This document shows, in pieces, positions 54,565 through 63,199 of a DNA stretch of 64,000 bases. The stretch lies in contig CP001769.1 in NCBI GenBank assembly GCA_000024525.1, forward strand, positions 3,877,001-3,941,000. The letters run 5' to 3'. A program made the translations under genes and the position numbers. The DNA comes from Spirosoma linguale DSM 74 (lineage in GTDB: Bacteria > Bacteroidota > Bacteroidia > Cytophagales > Spirosomataceae). The notes beneath the pieces were generated by a model that was given only the letters and a program-made list of their open reading frames with translations, was not told where the DNA came from and did not search any database. Each line of letters begins with the position of its first letter. Within the stretch, counting starts at the first letter, position 1.

Positions 54565-55251
54565 TCAATTAGTTTCTTTTTTCAATTCCATGAATATGCC
54601 TACAGTGCCGAGATTTTTGGGGCTTATTTTCCTTGTAGGTATAAACTCATAAGTCTCTAATGTTACCATAGGCTCGTTAGCCGCGTTATACCATTTTTTT
54701 ACTTCATAAACATCAATTCTATTAATTGAGTCTGCTTGCTGACGTAAAGTGATAGAACCCAACGAAAACGTTAATGATTTACTCTTTACACTATCAACGC
54801 CAAAGAATTGTAGTTTTCCGGCTGATACACGAAGAGAGTCAAATGTGTAAGGGGCGCGGCCCCCTCCAATTGATTTATAGCTGACACGTTTGAGTACTAT
54901 ATTATCAAATTTATCATACTTAATTCGGATTGGTAATGTATCAGATGCCCATCCAGATTCAAAATCGTCGTATAGTAGCAACGTGTCTTTTGATATCCAA
55001 GCTCCTATTTGAGCAGACAAATCCTCACCAGCAGCTTCAGAAAACTTTTCGGCTGTGCTCATAATCCGTGTTCCACTAATATCAGAACTGAACGCCATAG
55101 GACCGTATCGAGCATATTCGTAGATGTAATACTTCTTATCAGGACTCAATTGTCGATTAAACTTGTAGTATTCGGGCTGCTCTACGTTTTCTTGGCAAGA
55201 CAACAGAAGGACGGCGATTGTACAAACGAATCTTGTTATGAACATTAACAT
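54565..55251 (-). CDS. Hypothetical lipoprotein (cassette-like gene)
   Basis: 229 aa from ATG 55251 (or 227 from 55245). A longer frame into the repeat block is rejected. The lipobox LLLSC is followed by QENVEQPEYYKFNRQ and a beta-rich body (KKYYIYEYARYGPMAFSSD, IGAWISKDTLLLYDDFESG, RIDVYEVKKWYN). No family recognised. AT-rich. It is the first (promoter-side) gene of the array on the minus strand. Confidence 0.65.
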   Translation of the reverse strand: MLMFITRFVCTIAVLLLSCQENVEQPEYYKFNRQLSPDKKYYIYEYARYGPMAFSSDISGTRIMSTAEKFSEAAGEDLSAQIGAWISKDTLLLYDDFESGWASDTLPIRIKYDKFDNIVLKRVSYKSIGGGRAPYTFDSLRVSAGKLQFFGVDSVKSKSLTFSLGSITLRQQADSINRIDVYEVKKWYNAANEPMVTLETYEFIPTRKISPKNLGTVGIFMELKKETN

Positions 55252-55285
55252 GCTTATTAAAATCTGACAAACTATAGTGTTTGCG

Positions 55286-55391
55286 ATGTCAGCCGAAACG
55301 CTGAAATGGAAGCCCGAGCTTGCCCACATAGGGCGGTCCACTTGTCGCACGCGACCTAGAAATGTGGACACTTTATGGACCAGCACCCAAC
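55286..55391 (-). repeat. Right boundary block of the array
   Basis: Core ATGTCAGCCGAAACGC (from 55286), inner TGGA..GCCC / GGGC..TCCA pairing, second core CTTGTCGCACGCGACC (55341-55356), and an R box ACCCAAC (55385-55391). No GTTRRRY partner or L box is found to the right. It could be an attI-like or terminal attC remnant. From 55392 to the M20 gene nothing is recognised. Confidence 0.5.
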
Positions 55392-55540
55392 ATACTATTG
55401 GATGCAACAGCACAACACTACATTCTCCACATTATCAACATTTTGTAGCCCGCCAGCCCCTTTAAACACACATATTACGAGCAAAAGAACATATCCACTC
55501 TCACACCACCAGAATAACTAAGCATCAGACAGCTAAGCCC

Positions 55541-56815
55541 CTACCGTGTCAGTCGGTAGATAAACAGGGCGGTGCGTTGAATCAAGGCCGGAAACTCCTT
55601 TGTGTTGATGGTTTCTTCAATACTGTGCGCGCCTTTGCCCGATGCGCCCAGGCCATCCAGACAGGGCATGTACTGCGCTACGAACGACACGTCGCCAGCC
55701 CCGCGTGCGCCGGGGTCGAAGGCGCTAACCGGGCCTAGTCCCATATCCCGGCTGAGCTTGTCCAGTTGCTTCCGCAGGTCGTCATTCGCAGCGGTTGGCT
55801 CCATAGATGGGATGCCATCAGAGAACGAGATTGTGGCTTTGGTCTGAGGTAAGCTTTTGTCAACAATTTCGCGCATTTTGGCGCGGGCGTTCTCCTTCTG
55901 GCTTTCGGTCAGGAAACGCAGGTCGCCTTGTACCAAAGCCGTTCCAGCCACAATATTGGTTTTACCGATGGTTTCGGCTTTGGCAGTCTTGTCATCGTAA
56001 TGCACTTCGGAACCACCCACAATCAGGCCGGGATTAAACGTCAGGTATTGTTCCTGCCCGAGCGTACGCCGAAACTCATTCAGAATGCGAACGGCTTCAT
56101 AAATGGCTCCGTAGCCCATTTCGCTGAAAACCCGGGACGAGTGGCCGGTACGTGCTTTCACGTTCAGTGTCCAGCCGCTGGCCCCCCGGCGTCCGGTTGT
56201 TACGCTGTGCAGCCCCTGCGCGGTCTCGAATGCCAGGGCAATGTCGCATTTCCGCGCCCGTTCGATGAAATCAGCCCGACTGGCGGCCCCTCCCCCACTC
56301 TCTTCATCGCCCGTAAAGTAAACGGTGATGGAGGTATCGTCGAGCAGTTTTTGAGTGTGTAAGGCTTTCAGTGCGGCAATCACGAGCACATCGCCCCCTT
56401 TCATGTCATTGACACCCTGTCCGGAAGCTGTTGAGTCGTTGATTCGGGTAAACGGTTCCATTGGCAGACTCTTTTCGAAGACGGTGTCCAGGTGCCCGAT
56501 CAGGAACAGCTTTTTTCCTTTTTTACCCTGCCTCGTAGCCACCAGATGCCCGGCCCGGTTGAGCGAATCGGGCAGGGTAACCCATTCCGTTTTGAAGCCA
56601 AGTTTATCCAGTTCGTCGGCCATTAGTTTGCCTACCGTCCGGACGCCTTCTTTATTTAGCGTGCCACTATTGATGTTAACGACCTTTTCGAGAAAGGCTT
56701 CCGTTTCCGGCATCTGCTTTTTGACGGTGGCAATAACACCGGCTTCGGGTTTCGACAGTGACTGGGCCGATACGCCATAACCGGCGAGCAGTAAGAAGAT
56801 GAAGAGCTGTTTCAT
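55541..56815 (-). CDS. M20-family metallopeptidase (carboxypeptidase G2-like)
   Basis: 424 aa from ATG 56815, with a signal peptide ending VSAQ. Metal ligands appear in LFLIGHLDTVFE (His, Asp), GVNDMKGGDVL (Asp) and YFTGDEESGGGAA (Glu-Glu, catalytic base plus ligand). A dimerisation domain lies in the middle (ARTGHSSRVFSEMGYGAIYE), and the late His is in GKGAHSIEETI. It hydrolyses C-terminal glutamate-like residues in the periplasm; exact substrate unknown. Confidence 0.9.
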   Translation of the reverse strand: MKQLFIFLLLAGYGVSAQSLSKPEAGVIATVKKQMPETEAFLEKVVNINSGTLNKEGVRTVGKLMADELDKLGFKTEWVTLPDSLNRAGHLVATRQGKKGKKLFLIGHLDTVFEKSLPMEPFTRINDSTASGQGVNDMKGGDVLVIAALKALHTQKLLDDTSITVYFTGDEESGGGAASRADFIERARKCDIALAFETAQGLHSVTTGRRGASGWTLNVKARTGHSSRVFSEMGYGAIYEAVRILNEFRRTLGQEQYLTFNPGLIVGGSEVHYDDKTAKAETIGKTNIVAGTALVQGDLRFLTESQKENARAKMREIVDKSLPQTKATISFSDGIPSMEPTAANDDLRKQLDKLSRDMGLGPVSAFDPGARGAGDVSFVAQYMPCLDGLGASGKGAHSIEETINTKEFPALIQRTALFIYRLTR

Positions 56816-56935
56816 GTATAGTTTGGTCAGGTACCGGGCCAAAATACGGAATACTATTCTGTTATTCTCACTATCTTCGGTCGAAAAATAAATGACCGGA
56901 CGGCGTTTTCATCCGGCACACTCATCCCTACATCC

Positions 56936-58480
56936 ATGAAACAGATTTCCCTCTTACTGCTTATCTGCTGCCAAACCCTGATCAGCACCTACGCACAGAA
57001 ACCCACCACCGACAAAACACAGCCTAAAGAAGACAAACCGACCTCGCTCAGCCGAAGCCTTAACATTGACTCGCAAGTAGTGACCAACGGTCAGGTGACG
57101 ATCAAAGGTCAGCGCGTGCCGTACAAAGCCACCGTGGGTACCATTCCCGTTTGGGACGAAGAAGGCAAACCCGTTGCCGGGGTCTTTTTTACATATTTCG
57201 AGCGCTCCGATGTAGCCGACCGGGCCGCTCGTCCGCTGGTGATTTCCTTTAATGGTGGCCCCGGTACGGCATCCGTCTGGATGATGATTGGCTATACCGG
57301 CCCCCGCATCCTGAAAATTGACGACGAAGGTTACCCCATTCAGCCGTACGGCATCAAAGACAATCCAAACTCGATTCTGGACGTTGCCGACATTGTTTAC
57401 GTGGACCCTGTCAACACCGGTTTCTCACGTCCGGTCAACAAAGACGTTCCCGCAGCCAAATTATTCTTCGGCGTCAATGCCGACATCAAATACCTGGCAG
57501 ACTGGATCAATACCTTCGTCAGTCGCTACAACCGCTGGGCATCGCCCAAGTACCTGATTGGCGAAAGTTACGGCACCACGCGCGTGTCGGGGCTGGCGCT
57601 GGAATTACAGAATGCCCACTGGATGTACCTCAACGGCGTAATTCTCGTATCGCCAACCGATCTGGGTATCGAGCGGGATGGTCCGGCAAAAGGGGTATTG
57701 AAACTGCCTTATTTTGCGGCAACGGCCTGGTACCACAAGGCGCTCCCCGCCGATTTGCAGAAGAAAGACCTGACCGACATTTTACCCGAAGTTGAGAAAT
57801 TCACCATTCAGGAATACCTGCCCGCGCTGGCGCTGGGCGGCTCCATAAGCGATCAGAAACGAAAAGAGATAGCGGCTAAAGTAGCACGGTATTCCGGTTT
57901 GTCGGAAACGGCGGTTATGCAGCAGAATCTGGATGTACCCACCAATTTCTTCTGGAAAGAACTGTTGCGCGACAAAAGCCAGACGGTCGGTCGGTTGGAT
58001 TCCCGGTATCTGGGCATGGACAGCAAAGACGCTGGTATTGCGCCCGATTATAACTCCGAGCTGACCTCGTGGCTGCACTCGTTTACACCCGCCATTAACA
58101 TGTTCATGCGCGACGAGCTGAACTACAAGACCGACCTCAAATACTATATGTTTGGCCCCACCTTCCCCTGGGATAACAGCAACAACAAAACCGGCGAAAA
58201 TCTGCGGCAGGCCATGGCACAGAATCCGTACCTGCATTTACTGGTTCAGTCGGGTTACTACGATGGTGCCTGCGATTACTTCAACGCCAAATACAACATG
58301 TGGCAGATGGACGCCAGCGGCAAGCTGAAAGACCGGATGGATTGGGAAGGCTACCGGAGCGGTCACATGATGTACCTCCGTAAAGAAGACCTTGCTACCA
58401 GCAATGAGCACCTGCGCAAGTTCATCCAGAAAAGTACGCCCAAAAACAGCGAGCCCGCCAAATATTCGGGAAGCCGGTAG
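56936..58480 (+). CDS. S10-family serine carboxypeptidase-like protein
   Basis: 514 aa with a signal peptide ending TYAQ. The alpha/beta hydrolase core shows FNGGPGTASVWMM (oxyanion), YLIGESYGTTRVSGLA (nucleophile Ser), SGYYDGACDYF (Asp) and YRSGHMMYLR (His). S10 enzymes trim C-terminal residues at acidic pH. Secreted. Divergent from the M20 peptidase; both suggest peptide scavenging. Confidence 0.88.
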   Translation: MKQISLLLLICCQTLISTYAQKPTTDKTQPKEDKPTSLSRSLNIDSQVVTNGQVTIKGQRVPYKATVGTIPVWDEEGKPVAGVFFTYFERSDVADRAARPLVISFNGGPGTASVWMMIGYTGPRILKIDDEGYPIQPYGIKDNPNSILDVADIVYVDPVNTGFSRPVNKDVPAAKLFFGVNADIKYLADWINTFVSRYNRWASPKYLIGESYGTTRVSGLALELQNAHWMYLNGVILVSPTDLGIERDGPAKGVLKLPYFAATAWYHKALPADLQKKDLTDILPEVEKFTIQEYLPALALGGSISDQKRKEIAAKVARYSGLSETAVMQQNLDVPTNFFWKELLRDKSQTVGRLDSRYLGMDSKDAGIAPDYNSELTSWLHSFTPAINMFMRDELNYKTDLKYYMFGPTFPWDNSNNKTGENLRQAMAQNPYLHLLVQSGYYDGACDYFNAKYNMWQMDASGKLKDRMDWEGYRSGHMMYLRKEDLATSNEHLRKFIQKSTPKNSEPAKYSGSR

Positions 58481-58493
58481 CGGTACGGCTGGC

Positions 58494-58594
58494 GCTGGCG
58501 CGAGTATTTACTCGTGCCTTTTTATCCGGTCAGCATTCGCTGACATCAGTGAATACTGACCAGATAAGAGACACGAGTAAATGCCCGCGCCAGC
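58494..58594. repeat. ~100-bp nested imperfect hairpin
   Basis: Outer arms at 58494-58516 and 58572-58594 are complementary over 23 nt with two mismatches. Inner arms CCGGTCAGCATTCGCTG and CAGTGAATACTGACCAG are complementary with three mismatches. All mismatches are transitions. It lies just after the S10 gene and before the small membrane gene, so it probably ends the S10 transcript. Confidence 0.7.
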
Positions 58595-58635
58595 GACATA
58601 ATGTTACCGTTGCAAGATGTCAATCAATCATCGTT

Positions 58636-58839
58636 ATGGTAAAATTCAAGAAAATAGTTGTCAGCGCCCTAATGGTAATTGTTTGGTTTGTTATGTTCGC
58701 CATGCTTATTCCCATGAAAAGCGGCCGGGGCCAGTTTGTCACTGTGTTTATTTGCCTGACTATTAATGGTGTTCTGGCGGCTTACTATAGCTGCCTGGAT
58801 CGCCGACCGGCTACATTTCGGGAATGGCTCAAGATGTAG
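58636..58839 (+). CDS. Small two-helix membrane protein
   Basis: 67 aa from ATG 58636. Two hydrophobic helices (VVSALMVIVWFVMFAMLIP and FVTVFICLTINGVLAAYY) are separated by KSGRGQ, with a basic C-terminus. No family is certain. It is 22 bp ahead of the M20D gene and may be co-transcribed. A longer start at 58549 lies in the hairpin and is disfavoured. Confidence 0.55.
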   Translation: MVKFKKIVVSALMVIVWFVMFAMLIPMKSGRGQFVTVFICLTINGVLAAYYSCLDRRPATFREWLKM

Positions 58840-58861
58840 ACAGCTTCTCCAGCCACTAAAA

Positions 58862-60016
58862 ATGACCTCAGAGACTCCAGACATTTTCATCCAATTCCGG
58901 CACGAACTTCACCAGTTTCCCGAAGTGTCGGGGCAGGAAGTGGAGACCAGGAAACGGATAAAGAACTTCGTCAGCCAGTTCAACCCAACGCGTATCACGG
59001 AGGTAGCGCAAACGGGGTTATTGCTTCAATACGGGCAGGATTCAGCAGGACCCGTCACGTTGATCCGGGCCGATATTGACGCCCTGCCCATTCAGGAAGT
59101 TAACACGTTTGGTCATAAATCGCGCACTAACGGGGTTTCCCACAAGTGCGGGCACGATGGCCATACCGCTATTCTGGCCAAACTGGCGGCTCTGCTAGCC
59201 GAAAAGCCCGTTACCCGTGGCCGGGTGTACCTGGTTTTTCAACCCGCTGAAGAAAATGGCAAAGGGGCCGAAGCCGTCCTGAACGACCCGGCCTTTGCCG
59301 ATATTCGACCCGACCGGGCTTTCGCGCTGCATAATTTGCCCGGCTACAAACAGAGTGTTATTGTTTGCCGACCGGGTTCGTTCACCTCATCGGTACTGAG
59401 CCTGATCGTATCGTTTACGGGCAAAGTTTCGCATTCGGCCGAACCCGAAAAAGGCCTGAATCCGGCTTATGTGATGGCAGACTTCCTGCTACGAACGAAG
59501 CACCTCCAGCATCCAGACCCGCAGTCGGAAGACTTTGCCCTCATCACGCCGGTGTACACCACCATGGGCGAGAAATCCTACGGCATATCGGCTGGGTATG
59601 GTGAGGTCCATTTGACACTTCGGACCCGGAACGCGAAACGGATGGAAACGCTAACGGCTCAACTCTTGGCACTTCTCGCAGACTTATCAGCGGAGAGTGG
59701 AATTGCTGTCGAGACGGCCTACACCGAAGCGTTCTACGCCAATGAGAACGACCGGGAAGCCGTTGAGCAGATTAAGCAAAGTGCGCTGAAGCTGGGCTAT
59801 CCGTACATAGAAAATGCAGCTCCTTTTAAATGGGGTGAAGATTTCGGACTCTTTACCCAGAAATACAGAGGAGCCATGTTTGGCATTGGCAACGGCCAAG
59901 ACTCTCCAGCCCTGCATAATGATGACTACGATTTTAACGACAACCTCATTGAGCCAGCCGCCCGGCTTTTCCTAGAATTAATTGAACTGGAGCAGCATTA
60001 CCAATCAGAATCTTAG
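58862..60016 (+). CDS. M20D-family amidohydrolase
   Basis: 384 aa from ATG 58862 (MTSETPDIFIQFRHELHQFP). Cytoplasmic. Metal site: SHKCGHDGHTAILAKLA (Cys, His-Asp-Gly-His) and FQPAEENGKGAEAVL (Glu-Glu). The dimerisation domain follows, and the C-terminal part is FKWGEDFGLFTQKYRG. The family removes amide-linked acyl groups (IAA-amino acids, N-acyl amino acids). Substrate unknown. Confidence 0.9.
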   Translation: MTSETPDIFIQFRHELHQFPEVSGQEVETRKRIKNFVSQFNPTRITEVAQTGLLLQYGQDSAGPVTLIRADIDALPIQEVNTFGHKSRTNGVSHKCGHDGHTAILAKLAALLAEKPVTRGRVYLVFQPAEENGKGAEAVLNDPAFADIRPDRAFALHNLPGYKQSVIVCRPGSFTSSVLSLIVSFTGKVSHSAEPEKGLNPAYVMADFLLRTKHLQHPDPQSEDFALITPVYTTMGEKSYGISAGYGEVHLTLRTRNAKRMETLTAQLLALLADLSAESGIAVETAYTEAFYANENDREAVEQIKQSALKLGYPYIENAAPFKWGEDFGLFTQKYRGAMFGIGNGQDSPALHNDDYDFNDNLIEPAARLFLELIELEQHYQSES

Positions 60017-60121
60017 AATGCCTGATTGACGGTATACAAGGGCTAGAAAAAAAGTGGATTAATTTGGGTGATAAATAAGGTCATTGGGGTATTCATAGTA
60101 AACAACCTCAAATTGACACAG

Positions 60122-60208
60122 ATGAAATCCAGAACAAAATTCGTCCTTATCATCGCTGCTTTACTGATGACTACCTGTTGCCTTTATTTGTTTTTCGATC
60201 GGGCCTAA
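60122..60208 (+). CDS. Putative 28-aa membrane peptide
   Basis: ATG 60122 to TAA 60206-60208 encodes MKSRTKFVLIIAALLMTTCC and eight more residues: a basic start then one hydrophobic helix with two Cys. It could be a real small membrane peptide or a chance frame; nothing but composition supports it. It lies in the 387-nt gap between the M20D and sigma-factor genes. Confidence 0.25.
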   Translation: MKSRTKFVLIIAALLMTTCCLYLFFDRA

Positions 60209-60427
60209 TTACGTAATCTCTCAAATAACCATGAACATCTGGAATATTCAGGAGTATGAAGGCGATGGGGTAAGCTGTCCGATTACACCGGTTAACTTGC
60301 CCTTTCATAAAAAGGTAGGCCTGTTCTTTTTTCGGTTCGGAATTTGCCCGCTTTGTGTAACGACAAGTATTGGCTATAGTACCGTACGACTGATTCGGCA
60401 GATTTGGCAGAAGATGTAAATACCCGT

Positions 60428-60979
60428 ATGCCCCTACCACACAATCTATCCGACGCGCAGCTGCTCAGTCAGTTAAGAGCAGGAAGTAATCAGGGATTTA
60501 CTATGCTCTATCGACACATCTACCCGTCGGTAGAGCATTTTGTCATTCAAAACAGCGGTAGTCAGGAGGAGGCTAAAGATTTGTTTCAGGAAACGTTAGT
60601 TGTTCTGTTAACGACAATCCAATCTCCGGACTTCCAGCTTACATCATCCCTAAAAACCTATGTATTTGGTATCAGCCGAAACTTATGGCTCAAAAAATTA
60701 AACAAGGCTGCCCGATGGACTGGTCTGGAAAATGCTGAAGATATTAGTATTCAGCCGGTTTCAGTTGAGTTAAAAAACCCACCAACCGTTTTCGAACAGG
60801 TAACGGCAATTTTGGCAAAGCTTACCCTCCGCTGCCAGACGTTGTTATTGACCATCTTTTTCCAGAAACGATCAATTACCGACATCGTACAGGACGAAGG
60901 CTACGCGAGTGTTCATTCGGCTCAGAACCAGAAGTACAAATGTCTTCAGCAAGCTCGAAGAACAGCCCGCTCTACGTAA
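60428..60979 (+). CDS. ECF-type RNA polymerase sigma factor
   Basis: About 183 aa from ATG 60428 (an earlier ATG at 60404 is possible). Region 2 is seen in GFTMLYRHIYPSVEHFVI, EEAKDLFQETLVVLLTTIQS and SLKTYVFGISRNLWLKKL. Region 4 is seen in LAKLTLRCQTLLLTIFFQKRSITDI. It directs polymerase to a small regulon. No anti-sigma FecR-type gene is adjacent; the 89-aa gene downstream is convergent. Confidence 0.85.
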   Translation: MPLPHNLSDAQLLSQLRAGSNQGFTMLYRHIYPSVEHFVIQNSGSQEEAKDLFQETLVVLLTTIQSPDFQLTSSLKTYVFGISRNLWLKKLNKAARWTGLENAEDISIQPVSVELKNPPTVFEQVTAILAKLTLRCQTLLLTIFFQKRSITDIVQDEGYASVHSAQNQKYKCLQQARRTARST

Positions 60980-60998
60980 CAGGGCCGCCGTACCAGAA

Positions 60999-61268
60999 TC
61001 AATCTTTAATAGAGCAAAACCGCCCCAGCAATGCCACCTGCTGCGACTGAATGCCCGACAATAGCAACTTCTGACGGAATTGATACTGGGACATAACCGC
61101 TACGGCATCGCTCTGTTCGAGTTCATTGACCTGTGCCCGGTGCCGATCAACGATTTTCTGGACGGCATCTCCGGTAAGCCCTTCCCAGTTGACCACACTC
61201 TGAATAGCAATAGATGTTGACGTACTTCTCTCCGGGAAAGATAATCGGTTGTCGGCTGACCCATTCAT
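60999..61268 (-). CDS. Hypothetical small protein
   Basis: 89 aa, soluble, Gln-rich C-terminal helix region (MSQYQFRQKLLLSGIQSQQ). No family recognised. It sits between the sigma factor (convergent) and DinB (44 bp, same strand). It could be part of the DinB-DUF4345 unit or a chance frame. Confidence 0.4.
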   Translation of the reverse strand: MNGSADNRLSFPERSTSTSIAIQSVVNWEGLTGDAVQKIVDRHRAQVNELEQSDAVAVMSQYQFRQKLLLSGIQSQQVALLGRFCSIKD

Positions 61269-61312
61269 GCCACGGACTGATTTCTTAGTAAGTGTCTACC
61301 TTCACGGGCAGG

Positions 61313-61870
61313 TCATACAGAAGGTAAATTTCGGTTAGCCTGTCTTATATGTCGTTCTGTATGAGCGACCAGAAATTGTAGTATATCCCCTATCGGCAGG
61401 TGCAGCCACGAAGCGATTGACAATGCGATTCGAATACCATCGGTATCCGCATTTTCTACTTGTTTCAGCACATCCAGCAGTTGCTCCTGCTGATCAATAA
61501 ATTCAGCCACAATCTGGTGAGCAGGCAAGTCACTGGCGGGCTGATGCCGTTTAACGGCCCTGAACGTCTTCGTGCCCGTTTTAGGGTCCATCAATCTGAC
61601 GAAGAAGCCTCCTACCCATGAACTTTCAAGACGATCTGTGGCAGGTTTGTGCTGACGACTAGCCAGACCCTGGTTTAAACGGGGCAAATAATAACGTCCA
61701 TAGCTGTTAAGATGGTCCAAACACTGAGCGATACTCCACCCACCGCTTGCCGAAGGCTGGCACAGAGCAGCCTCGTCCATGTTTTGAAAGTGAACGACGG
61801 CCTGCTGAATATGCCCCTCTATCTGCTGTCCCAATACATTGAGCAAAAGGGCTTTACTAATGGACTTCAT
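61313..61870 (-). CDS. DinB-family protein
   Basis: 185 aa four-helix bundle. The metal-site His residues are suggested by WSIAQCLDHLNSYGRYY and VAHTERHIRQANR. The DinB/YfiT family includes thiol-dependent transferases; partner thiol and substrate unknown. Start overlaps the end of the DUF4345 gene by 4 bp (ATGA), so the two are translationally coupled. Confidence 0.85.
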   Translation of the reverse strand: MKSISKALLLNVLGQQIEGHIQQAVVHFQNMDEAALCQPSASGGWSIAQCLDHLNSYGRYYLPRLNQGLASRQHKPATDRLESSWVGGFFVRLMDPKTGTKTFRAVKRHQPASDLPAHQIVAEFIDQQEQLLDVLKQVENADTDGIRIALSIASWLHLPIGDILQFLVAHTERHIRQANRNLPSV

Positions 61871-62292
61871 TGCAGTTGTTTTATTGGTGAAACCCTTACT
61901 TGTTTACTTGCCCATGATAGCGTTACAGCAATGACGAAGAGAAGGGTCTCAATAAACAACCATTGCCGCCCAAACGCTCCCAGAGGTCCTTCTGCTAACA
62001 CCGTCACAATCCGTGACAGGGCATAGAAGCCCCATAGCAAACTCAGGAAAAGAAGCCCTTTCTCTATATCCCGAATCATTAGATAAACCAGCGTGATACA
62101 TAAAGTGAGCCCCACCCCACCGTAGACGCCCCGAATTGAGCTGAAGGCATCTGTGTTAGTAAGTTGTACCTGAACCAGATCCATTACCGATTGTGGATTG
62201 GAAAAAGCCATGAGGCTGACGGACAGCAGGGCCAGAGCTGATACGAGGATAAACCCCTGAGCCGTGCGTTTGATAACCAGTTGCGTTTGCAT
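61867..62292 (-). CDS. DUF4345 membrane protein
   Basis: 141 aa with four transmembrane helices. Typical DUF4345 features: an N-terminal helix, an extracytoplasmic stretch ending SSIRGVYGGVGLTL, then RDIEKGLLFLSLLWGFYALSRIV and a C-terminal helix. Function unknown. It lies upstream of and is coupled to DinB. Confidence 0.78.
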   Translation of the reverse strand: MQTQLVIKRTAQGFILVSALALLSVSLMAFSNPQSVMDLVQVQLTNTDAFSSIRGVYGGVGLTLCITLVYLMIRDIEKGLLFLSLLWGFYALSRIVTVLAEGPLGAFGRQWLFIETLLFVIAVTLSWASKQVRVSPIKQLQ

Positions 62293-62363
62293 AATCTTGA
62301 TCGTTAAATACGCAGCAAAGTTGGGCGTCCCTAGTCAACCCATTGTTGGTATTTACCAAGATT

Positions 62364-62948
62364 TCATGCCTTTATGGAGTTAATAAACTTACTGAAATTC
62401 GTCGGGTCAACGCCAATATACCTGGCCAGGTATTTATGGGGAACAAGCTGTAAGATATGCGGACTGCGCTGAAGAAGTTTCCTGAATTTATCGGCGGACG
62501 AATAGCATTGTAGTTCCACTAACCGTTCCAGCACGCCCGACAAGGCCCCGGTAATCCCCAGCCGAACCATGGTTTCTACCCCACGGTTATGTCGCATAAC
62601 TGTCTCCAGATCAGTGTAGGAAGCCCGCAGAAAAGAGGATGTGGTCAATGTTTCGTAGTAGTATCGCGAAGCATGGCGTAACATGAACGAATCGACCACT
62701 CCACCGAACGAAGAGGGATAGGAAAAAATTAGCGTTGCTTCTCGATTTTGGTCATCGAAGTAATAAACGTGTTGTACGCCTTCCACCACAAAATATAAAT
62801 AGTTTTCCTGCTGATTGGCAACCGTTAGAATTTCCTTTCGCTTTGCGGAATAGGGGTGCCAAATTCCGGAGAACGCTGTCCATTCCTGTTCTGAGAGCGG
62901 ATGAATTGCCTGAACAAGCTGCTTTAGACGAAGTAAAGATGAATGCAT
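62364..62948 (-). CDS. Crp/Fnr-family transcriptional regulator
   Basis: 194 aa from ATG 62948 (MHSSLLRLKQLV); a longer frame is not conserved-looking. The cyclic-nucleotide-binding-like barrel contains KRKEILTVANQQENYLYFVV and FSYPSSFGGVVDSFM. The C-terminal winged helix contains QLVPHKYLARYIGVDPTNFS. No Cys cluster, so not an iron-sulphur Fnr. It probably regulates the DUF4345-DinB unit just downstream. Confidence 0.87.
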   Translation of the reverse strand: MHSSLLRLKQLVQAIHPLSEQEWTAFSGIWHPYSAKRKEILTVANQQENYLYFVVEGVQHVYYFDDQNREATLIFSYPSSFGGVVDSFMLRHASRYYYETLTTSSFLRASYTDLETVMRHNRGVETMVRLGITGALSGVLERLVELQCYSSADKFRKLLQRSPHILQLVPHKYLARYIGVDPTNFSKFINSIKA

Positions 62949-63199
62949 GAATAAAGTGATCAAAAGTCCTCGAAATAAACCTGACGTTGCCGTTTTGAAC
63001 CCGCCTATCCAGACAGAAGCAGATGAATCTAGCTCTCTAACGAATTTATGACATGTCTTTCTAGCGCATGCCCCCATCTGCCACTCAACCCGTTTTCTGT
63101 GATGACATCAGTCATTTACCGGTGGCTATCAGTACCGTTTTCAAGAAATTGATACATGGCCGCTGTGACCAGCCAAATTAGGGCCTATTTTGCAACACC

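Noticed and set aside
47780..55391. CRISPR array as an explanation for the repeats.
   Set aside because: Repeats are 160-320 bp apart, degenerate, separated by genes, and no cas gene is present.
47780..55391. Prophage or ICE as an explanation for the cluster of unknown genes.
   Set aside because: No integrase, phage structural, relaxase or conjugation gene is present, and each gene has its own repeat-bearing spacer.
55252..55413. 54-codon extension of the right-most array lipoprotein.
   Set aside because: It is encoded entirely in the repeat block; a lipoprotein signal starts properly at 55245-55251.
60231..60419. 62-aa frame (MNIWNIQEYEGDGVSCPITP...) before the sigma factor.
   Set aside because: It overlaps the likely sigma-factor leader, has no family signature or upstream start signal, and the composition is not convincing.
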